NCBI RefSeq assembly: GCF_021869535.1
Contig: NW_026262712.1
Coordinates: forward strand, 48,032,884 to 48,096,883
Length of the DNA stretch: 64,000 bases
Direction of reading: 5' to 3'
Source: Mytilus californianus
Lineage: Eukaryota > Mollusca > Bivalvia > Mytilida > Mytilidae
Position numbers and translations under genes: made by a program. Positions within the stretch are counted from its first letter, which is position 1; each line of letters begins with the position of its first letter. Positions 12,701-23,791 of the stretch are shown here, piece after piece. The notes beneath the pieces were generated by a model. That model was not told the DNA's origin. It did not search any database and saw only the letters and a list, made by a program, of their open reading frames with translations.

Positions 12701-15700
12701 CATAGCTTTATATTGTGTTGGCACGTTATTTGAACAATTTTTGGATATTATGCGTGGAAATGCATCACATCAAGTTAAAAGGATTCTATATTTGATAATA
12801 ATATTCAACATATACACGTACCTTATACCTTTATTTTAATTTAGATGTATTTCTCACGCGAGGTTAATATAGAAGTCGATACTAATGCAAAGGAAACATA
12901 ACTTAACTTTATAGACGAATGTTTTTTTTTCTCCAGAAAATAGTAACTCATTCAATAAGTGCTCATCAATCAAAAGCAGGAAATAAACTGCGCAGTTTAA
13001 TGCAACAAAATTATTACCACTAAGGCAATGATATTATTACATGTACCTAAATACTGGCTAATCTGTAATATAAGGTATATTAATTTAGTAATATATATGT
13101 ATTTGTTCCTCGCCATTGGATTATTCAAAGTTCATTAATTCAAAAATTGCAGTTTTGTGATTGATACAATAGTTCATATATTGTACATGTATTAGAATGC
13201 AACATCAGTACGATATGTATGAAAGTTCCTGAGCAGATTGGTTAGTATTTCTTGAAAAATAATCGCCAGCTACACTCGAGACCTTAGATAGGCAAATACA
13301 TCACACAAAGTATTCATATTAAATTATGCGTAACTATTAACGAATGTCAGAATGTTATGTTGTTAAAATTGTCAAATTTGATAATTGATAACAAAGACTT
13401 CCCCTTTTCTCAATTGACCTTGAAGTTCAGTATTTTCAGTTATTTATTATGATACAAAATCAACAATTCTAAACCGAGAATCAAGGTCTAAATCAAAAGA
13501 ATAAGGAGATACTAAGAGGGGATCAAAATCTGTAAATCGACGAAAGACAGAAACACCATAGCAAAAACAAATCTCAGAAAGACAGAAACGCCATATCAAA
13601 ATAAAGGCAGAAAGACAAACACACCATAAAAAATAAAAGACAGAAAGACAGAAAGACAGAAAGACCACAGCAACATAAAAAGACAGAAAGACAGAAACAC
13701 CATAGCAAAAAAAAGACAGAAAAACAGAAACGCCATAGCTAAAAAAAAAGATACATAAAAAGACAGAAAGATAGAAACACCATTATAGCAAAAAAACGAC
13801 AGAAAAACAGAAACACCATCGCCGAAGGATGGTTCACGAAACACAGAATCAGAAAGCTAAAGATTTAACAACACTAACGCCAAGAAAACGGAACGGATGT
13901 GAAATCTGGTGTGCTGGAAGGGTCAGCACTTCTCTCTCCATTCATGACACAAAATAATAATGGTGCATCAAAACTTACGATATAAGTATTCTTAATTCGA
14001 TTATCATATACTTAAACCAGTTTTTTTTTTTTTTTTTTTTTTTTTGTTCAACAAAAACCTTCATCAAAAACCGAAAGTAACAGTGAAAGGACTGTTAAAC
14101 CATTAAAAACTGAACTGTGTCTTACTAGTTTTAAAAGGTATCTTAAAAAGAACGCTAGTCTAAGAGTAATGACTTTATGGGCAATACTCATGACAAACAT
14201 GGCTTGGTTACCATTGTTTTGAATGCTTTCTGAATTAAAGCATCTGAAGGATATTCAAATCATTGAGTAGAAATAAAAATGGTTGTCGAAAATAAAATTC
14301 TTTTTCAAAAGCTAACAAGACATAAAAGCGCTGTTCATTTGCCTTTTGTGTGTTTTTTGTTGTTTATGTACTGATTTTGTGTCATGGATGGATACCCCTT
14401 ATCCTTTGTTTTTCTATAATAGTTTTGTATTGATATATTAATTGTGTGTTGCTTAACGTTCAGTGGCAAATAGTTCATGCATGTTCAGGACGATAAGAGT
14501 TTTGTATTTAATTAGTTTAGTTATCTCTATTGTTATGAAAAGAGCATTTAATAATTTGATGCATTAATATATATTGGATAGAACTACTTACCTGAATATG
14601 TTCTCCTTTTGCTATATTTTCCTCGATTAAAATAGTATGCACAAATCATATGTTGTATCTATATTATATGTATATACTTATATCATTAAGTCGGAACATA
14701 TCGAACATATATCACATTCTGAAATCAATTTCTCGCTGCAAAGGAGTTAACCTTTATAATTCCATCTTCATTTACTAGTTCAAATAATCGGTAACTCCTT
14801 CGATCATATATTCATAAAATGTCTGAAGGTAGTTTACATTGATCTAATAGTGGCTTAATAAGATGTGTTTTTAATGTATGAACATACATTTTTATAAGGT
14901 AGAAACTAAATCAAAGAGGCCTAATACTTTCGATTCGGATTTGAAATATACATTAAACCTCAGTCTTGATTTCTTTTGTTATCTTTAACCAATCATAATG
15001 AAGAGAGAGAGAGAAAAACGATGAAACCAGGATTTTTTTTATTTTATTGATGATTTATCTTCCATATCAATAGTCATAAAATACCATATGTGTATACAAA
15101 AGGAAATGAAATATATGTGTTCGCTTTGGAATAAGAAGACGTCTGCCAGTTCAACTATCATGTTTTTCATTTGATTAAAAACAAAAAAAAAAACAAAAAC
15201 AAAAAATTAACAAAAAAGTGTTGTACATAAAAATCATCAAAATATATAAATTAGTGTAGTTTCCATTGCAATTTTTTTCTGATATTTATTCAAACAGTTT
15301 AATCTTTATTATCTAGTGTTTTCGCTGCTATTTGCCATAATACTCGAGTCACATTATGTCTAAATTAATAGACTTCAACATGCAGACATCTTATACGATC
15401 GGGTATTTCACATCCAATCTTTTATGGTAATATTCTTTACAAAGCACAAAAATGTCAGTATTCACCTCAAAAGCTAACAAAACCTTTAAACAGACTTATT
15501 AAGAAGGGATGTAGTTACGATACTGTTGTCAGGTCATTAAAAATTGCATATTTTGGCTTTAATATTGATTCACTTATAGGGTCGTTGTATCGGAGTTAAA
15601 CATATTTATTCTAAAACCAGTTGTTGGCATGACACGGGTTATGTTCTTCTCATATATTTTATGACGGTATAATACTAAACCCCTAACAGGAGGGATTGTG

Positions 15701-18700
15701 CCTGATATTCATATGATGAAGACATAATCTTTCAATCAGTTTAATTGAGGTCTGGAGCTGGCATGTCAGTAACTGATAGTAGTCTGTAGTTATTTATGTA
15801 TTATTGTCATTTTGTTTATTTTCTTTTGTTTCCTATTCTGACATCGGACTCGGACTTCTCTTAAACTGAGTTTTATTGTGCGTACTGTTGTACGTTTGTT
15901 TTTTCTACATTGGCTAGAGGTATAGGGGAAGGGTTGAGATCTCAAAAAACATGTTTAACTCGCCGCATTTTTGCGCCTGTCCCAAGTCAGGAGCCTCTGG
16001 CCTTTGTTAGTCTTGTATCATTTTTAATTTTAGTTTTTTGTGTATAATTTGGAGTTTAGTATGACGTCCATTATCACTGAACTAGTAGACATATTTGTTT
16101 AGGGGCCAGCTGAAGGACGCCTCCGGGTGCGGGAGTTTCTCGCTGCATTGAAGACCCATTGGTGGCCTTCGGCTGTTGTCTGCTCTATGGTCGGGTTGTT
16201 GTCTCTTTGACACATTCCCCATTTCCATTCTCAATTTTAATTTTATTCAAAGTGACTGTAGATTTATGAATTATCCAAATATTTCTGTTCGTTCTACTTA
16301 ATGATTATAATGATTATCATTCTTTCACATCAACCTTCAAATATTGGCAATAGACACGCATCATAATTCTAAATTATATAAAAACCGATAAAACTCTTTC
16401 TATTTGATTGTAAAACCATATGTACAACGCAATTTTAAACATTCACTAAGTCGTGCTTTGAAATATTTAACCCACGTCAAATCGAACAAACGTGAAAACT
16501 CGCCAAGAAAACAGAAAAAAAATATCCGGAAAGGAAATGACAGACGGATGTAATGTGAAACATGAGATTTCTTATTTATGCTTAAATATATAGTAATCAT
16601 GGTAATAAGACTTAACCCGACTTAAAGTAATCAACATAGGACGACACAGCATGGTAGGTTGAAAATGCAAAACGCCCAAAATAAAAAAAATAACATATCG
16701 ATTTTGCGGCGTTAACAATGCTTTTTTTTTTTCTAGATACATTTTTTATTCTTTATCAGCAAACGGCTAGAAAGCTAAAATATGTTCAAATAAATACAAA
16801 ACCAAAAGACGCCTTAACCGCTCCTACAATTGTATAAGGCCGACTTATTAAGAGTTAGAACTAAAATTTGTTTCTTGGCCGGTAAATCCTGCAGGAAAAA
16901 GATCCAATAACTGTTATGAAAATATTTTCAAAGTCCTCGGTGGCCGAGTGGTCTAAGTCATCTACTGAATCAATAGTCTGTAAATACTGATGTTGTGAGT
17001 TTGAACCCCGCACGTGGCAGGTGCGTTCAACTCCAATTTTGATTTATCTAGGATTGCCAGCTTCTCTGTCAAAGGTCTGTGGTTTATTTCGACTACCCCG
17101 ATATAGCATAGAGTACGGAAGATGGTGTTAAACATCAACAATCAATCAAATAATTAAAAGATTTCTGTTTAATAGCAGCATGTATTGGCTTATTGAAGTT
17201 ATTTATTTCAGCACTGTTGTATCGAACATGTTGACATCCCTGTCCTTTGTTCTTTGGTTGATACATGTGGAGCAGGATCTACTTACCTTTCCGTGGCACC
17301 TGACGGGTACCACATGTGAAACAGGATCTGCTAACCCTTCCAAAGCACCTGAGATCCCCCTCCCCCAGTTTTTCGGTGGGGTTCGTGTTGCTCGGTCTTT
17401 GGTTTTCTATGTTGTGTTTTGTGTGCTGTTGTTTGTCTGTTTGTCTTTTTTTCTTTTTTAGTCATAGCGTTGTCAGTTTATTTTCGACTTATGACTTTGA
17501 ATGTCCCGTTGGTATCCTTCGCCTTATTTTTTTGTCACAATAACAATTATACACCACATCATATTTTCATAGATACACGATAAATTATTATATGAATTTA
17601 CAAAATAATCTGCTATTGATAAATGGAAGTAAGAAATACAACAAAACGTCTATTTCAGAGCTCGTCCTGAATATGCAGGAACTATTTGCCAGTTGACGAC
17701 ACGTAAAGAATGAACATTAGTCTATTTCAGCGCGTTTTAAAATTGATATAAAAGTAATAAACAAGTATTCACAAAGAAACTACATTGTATAAAAATATAG
17801 CACTGAGATACAAAAGCTCCCGTCAGACACCAACGGGTGAGGATGTAAGCAGCTATATATTTCATCGTAATCTTAAAATGTCCTGTACCAAGTCAGGAAA
17901 ATGTCCATTGTTATATTATAGTTCGTTTATGTGTGTGTTGCATTTTAGTGTTGTGTTTCTGTTGTGTCTTTGTTCTCTTATATTTGATGTGTTTCCTTCA
18001 GTTTTAGTTTGTAACCCGGATTTGTTTTTTTCTCAATCGATTTATAAATTTCGAATAGCGGTATACTACTGTTGCCGTTATTTATCTATGATGCGAAAAC
18101 CCATAACGGAAAACAAATATTGGTGATGAATTCCAACTAAATTAAAATAGTTTGAGCTACAAGCTCCTGCATTAGGTCAGTCACATACATAATGTGGCGG
18201 GTCTGCACGTGTTTATAATCGCTCAAGCCCCCCGAACCTGTGACAGTGATGTTACAGCACATTATATAAGCAAGCTGTATGTTGGAAAGGTCTTGTATCA
18301 TCAGATCGGCAGGAAAATGTAAAAAAAAAAATAAAATAAATAAACTATAAAAAACAACATAACAAAAAAAAAAACCTTACAATGGTACTAGATGGTAATT
18401 GCAGTTGATGAGAGCAAGTTCAAATTTCGACAAACATAAAAAAAAATGTTTTCCCTGACTAAAATATCAATCAGTACACATTCAACAGATTTAGTATACA
18501 CACATGTACGTTATAAGCAGTAATGGGAAAAGCGTAATATTATGGAATGTCAATTTATACGGGTATGATTAGGATATAGGATCATAAGTTTTAGATACTT
18601 TATAGTAATACACGTTAAGTCATGTTTTTTTGTTAAAACGAAATCATTATTGGTACAGATGAAGACAATATTCAAAAAACTAACTTCAGTATTGCTGGAT

Positions 18701-21700
18701 AATGAATCAGTCAATCATAGACGTAAATACCATGATATAAAAATTACTACAATTTATCATATGTATATAATGTAGTTGTGCAACTCAACAGCTGCTGTTT
18801 TATTGCTTATGAAACGTGCATTAATACAAACTTAAAATACAAATAGTTTACAATGTATATCAAATTTTCATGCTGTAAAATAGGCATTAGACGAAAAGGT
18901 TTAATAATATAAACGTATTTCTCAGATATATGTTAATAGAAATGGGAGTTTAAGAAGATTTGTACGTTCTAGTGATCCATTATATTTGCACCATATATTT
19001 CATTTTTAATAACGCTTACAATATCTAACTATTACAACGACTCTTGAGACATTGACCCCTTATAAATTATTTGAACTATTCATATTTTAGTCAAGAGGCT
19101 TAGAGAAACAACGTTTTTATCCAAGAGTGAAATTAAAGCCCCTTTTATATGTGATACTTTAATTTCTTTGCATAGTTACATGCATTATGATAGAATGTTT
19201 AACCTGAAGCATTTTCCAAATCCTTTCTATTACTTATTGGCCATACCATTTTACTTTCGAAATTAACAGATTATTGTTTAGTGTGTTTAAGATAGCTGTG
19301 GTAGACATGGTAACTGACGAAGAGAGGTTATATCAAAATAATTACATTAGATGTACGTTTCATTATAATACGTTATTCTGATTGGCTACACTGCAATCTC
19401 GCGTTATTCCTTAATCAACTTCATTACACAATAAAATTTATCATTCATGATGACACGAGGTCCCTCAATAAAGTGCACAGGTAAATTAAATATAAAAATC
19501 GTGTTTTCATGATCCTAGCTGAAAAATGTAATTATAAGTATTGAATGCTTCTTTTTTGTAACTTCATAGGGTTGTAAAAGCGTTGACCGTGCGCACATTT
19601 TTAGAATATAAAATGTACTTCGGTCAACGCTTTTACATCCCAATGAAGTTACAAAAAGAAGCATTCAATTCTTAAATAAGAAGATGTGGTATGATTGTCT
19701 CCACCAGAGACCAAATGACATTGAAGTTAACAACATAAGGTCACCTTACGGTTTTCAATAATGAGCAAAACCCTTACCGCACAGTAAGATACGTATAACC
19801 ACATTCCTTTAGGAAATTAACACAGACATCTTTTGCGCGTGTTTGTTTGTTAGAAGTAGTTAGCGTGCCAGTTATACGTTTTTTTAGTTGATAATTTCAT
19901 TGAAAATTTTCTGTAAACTTTAAGAAATAAAATCATTGTATATCAAATATAAAAAAACATGCGTTACATATGGGTAAACCTCAACGAATAATATACTTGT
20001 ACATGGCTATCAAATATGCAGGAGATTCAAAAAGCATTTTAAAACGACGTAAGATATACAAATGCATGTAACCGATAGACAGGTTAAAACAAATGATGTA
20101 ACTTGAACGATTAACAGTGCAATTCAGACGGGGGCACCCCCTCCCCCCACACACACACTTTTATCCACCCCACCCCCACCCCACCCCTGAAAAAAAGAAA
20201 ACTAAATGTTACGAGGGCAAAATTATTACCAAATTTTGTGTCAAAATTTCGACCTCTAATTCCTATTTTTGACCTAATATCAAATCCTGGATGCGCGCCT
20301 GGTTGAATTGATAAATTAGTTATGTAACACAGAACTTACCTTCCAAAAAAACTGCAAAGATTGTTCCGATGCTACTTTTCTATTTTAAGTTATCCACATG
20401 GGAAAATTTCACTGATTACATTTTTGCATTATTCAAAAGAATGTCTTGACGTATTGAAGATTAATCAGGAAGTAAGATCAGTTCCTAAGCGAGAATCGGT
20501 TGTAATGATGACTGTACATATCATCAGGAAAAACTATTGGAGTTTTCTGTGATTACCTATCAGGAATTTGTGTTCGTAAACAATGATTTAAGTTTAACAG
20601 CCAATAAAACAAGATGTTATACATTCTTATCGAAATATTCTTTAATGTTATGACCTTTTTCTTGTATGTTTCAGTTATCTTTTTATTTAGATCAAATCTG
20701 TTTCTTGACATACACACTGCAAACTTTAACATTTTAAAACTATTCTGTCAGCACGACTTGTACAAACGAATAGATACTTATATATCAGTGTTTATCACTA
20801 AAATGAAATTTGAATAAGAACAGATTTTTAGGATAAAATTCAAATTGAATTAAAACGTGCACATAGTCAAAAAAATTAAGTTCCTTAAAATACAACAAAT
20901 TATGAAAATTGATTTAGCTATGGCGGTTTGTAGCACGATCATCGATCTATCTTTATAAAAATAATTTCTTTTTCTATGGTATTACAGATTTATAAAACTC
21001 ATTTTTTAAAACTAATCTTTACGTGAAAGTATAAAATGAGAACCATATAATGAATTAAAGGAGATATGGTGTATACAATGAAGCAGCAAACCCAATAAGC
21101 CTGAATTTACTGATTGTTCTCGTAGATAATCCAGCCACAAACGGATGAAGTATTTCTTATAGCACATATCATATACTATGAAGCCGTTCAGTAGTTTTTT
21201 ATAATCAGTATTTTTGCTAGGCAGGTCCAATTCGATAAAAAAAGTCAAAGCAGACAGAAACAAACAAACAAACAAACAAAAACAAGAAAAAATATAACAA
21301 AACAAAGATCAAATTAAAGTCACAATAAAATAAAGTATAATAAAAGAAATAAACACACCGACCAAAACATATTAAAAGAAAAAAGCAATATATGCAAAAC
21401 CAGTGAATTAAATAATACATTTGTACTTTCAATTAAAGCTTGACAATCCCTAAATTTGTGTGTATAGATAGAAGAAGATGTGGTATGAGTGCCAATGAGA
21501 CAACTCTCCATCCAAGTCAAAATTTATAAAAGTAAACCATTATAGGTCACAGTACGGTCTTCAACACGGAGCCTTGGCTCACACCGAACAGTAAGCTATA
21601 AAGGGCCCCAAAAAATTACTAGTGTAAAACCATTCAAACGGGGAAACCAACGGTATACTTACAAAAGGGAAATTGGATCGTAATATATTTGGAATCTAAT

Positions 21701-23736
21701 AGTTTCAAAAAGTCCCTTAAATTGCCCCATGTTATTGGTATGTTTTATGTATAGAAATGTGAGTCTTTTTGTCGTCTATTCACAAATGTCATGTTCACTG
21801 CAGGTTGTGCATCGTTTAAACCACGGTACATTATACGATATTGCACCACAATTAATAATGATAACAGTAAAAAAAAAAAAAAAATGGAACGATATCCTTT
21901 TCTTGTGCAAGTAAGTATGTACTCAGCTTATTAAGCCAATTATATAAATATATATTCAGTTTTGAGACGCAGAACTGCAATTAGTTGGTCAGAAATTAAA
22001 TTTATACGACGTACATGTAATCGATCATAGTTTGCATGAAAAAATATGTCTGATCCATAGATAAAATTGTTTTAAAACGTCTGTTTTCTCTCCAAAACAA
22101 AACCTTATAAGGTATAAACATTTTTCAGTTGTTATGCTGATTCAATATTTGAGATAAAACTGTTATATTACAGTGACACAACATTATCTGCATATTTTGA
22201 TATTAGTTTTAGGCCTTGCCATTACAAACTTTCCATACAAATAGCATTAAATCATAGTCAATTTTCTTCTAAGGCCAACGCCAAAATATTCGATAAAAAA
22301 AATTAAATCATGAGGTGCTCATCATTGAAACATAGAACCCCGTGCAGATCGTTTTCTATGCAATATAAAAAAAAAACGGCATAACATTCAATCTTAAATA
22401 CTGAATACGATAATATGTGTATTTCTTTCGAAATCAGAGACCCAGTCTTTTATATCCGTGCATATATTCGTTTAAAACATTCCAGTTTCTTTTTGGTGTA
22501 TTTTTTCAGGTAATCCTAGACCAGTTGGCCCCCTCAGATATCAGTCTAAGAGAACAGTTCTTTAAGATTCAATCTACTCTTGTTCAATTAATTTTTGCTG
22601 AACACGTGTAATTTTGCCGGCAAACATGCGAAGATTTATTTTAATATCTACGTATAAAATTATCACGTTAACTTTTAGAAGGATCAAATGCGATCGATCT
22701 CAGCGTTTACGCGTGAAGAAAGTTCAATTTGAAAACAATCGATCTTTTTTTTAAAACTACCTCTTGATTACACTAAATATTGATTTTAATTAAATCGATC
22801 TCAAGGATCCACCTTTTTTACAAGTGTAAACGAGGTCTTATTTAAGGCCTGACATTTTAAAAATTATCAAATTGAATTAAAAATATTTTTAATTACTGAT
22901 ATAGAAAATTATTTATTCAAGTACTCTATTATGGTCTGTTTTGTTTACGAAACTAGTTTCTGAAATTGTAACGGGATCAACTGGCACTGTTGAAATTTCA
23001 TTATTCCATTAAAATATACCGACTACACGGTATGGGTTTTTCTCATTGTTGAAGGCCGTACGGTTGCCTATAATTGCTTACATCTACTTCATTTGAACTT
23101 TGGTGGATAGTTGTCTCATTGGCAATCATACCACATCTCCTTATTTTTATACAGTGGCACTTGAAACGTTTAGTACACACGAATTGTCTTATTTCATATA
23201 CTTTTAATACTTTTACTATATAGTTAGCATAAATTAAATCCAACCTCATAATATGATAGAAACATGAAATTGAACTGACTTAATCAAAATAATTGGAACG
23301 GCATAGCACATCATTAAACCTGCATATATCAGTAAAATTTATTAAAATACAAATACAGAGCATTACAGCTAGAACCAGTTCTATTAGATATACAGTGACC
23401 TCTTCTAATATCAGTCAGAACTTGTCATAAGAACTTTTCCAAAAAAAATCTCAGGAACAGTTCTCCCTACACCTTTAGAACGGTTTCCAACAGAAGCTGT
23501 TCCACCCAAGACCTTTTTGTGATTGTCTACCCTGGAGCACTTTTGGACAGTTTTATCCTAGAACTGATTTGACACTTCTATAGATACGGGGACTGATTCA
23601 GACAGTTCTCGCCCTAGAACTGATTCTGACAGTTGTACCTTATATTTGTAACAGTTTTGAACAGTTCTACCTAACAACAGTTTTGGCCATTTCAACCCTA
23701 AAACTGATTCTTAAAGTTCTATCTGTAAAACAGTAT

Positions 23737-23791
<55 letters not shown>

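Noticed and set aside
13447..13844. Two overlapping hydrophobic minus-strand open frames as membrane proteins
   Set aside because: They are translations of the purine-rich minisatellite on the other strand.
16933..17010. Functional tRNA gene
   Set aside because: A and B boxes are present but the anticodon region is extended and the sequence runs into a SINE body and tail.
17180..17543. 93- and 75-codon open frames
   Set aside because: They lie wholly inside the inverted 42990-type repeat and are not kept in its other copies.
18659..18722. Additional exon of the + strand candidate gene
   Set aside because: A good AG is followed by an open frame, but only in a phase that cannot join segments 5 and 6.
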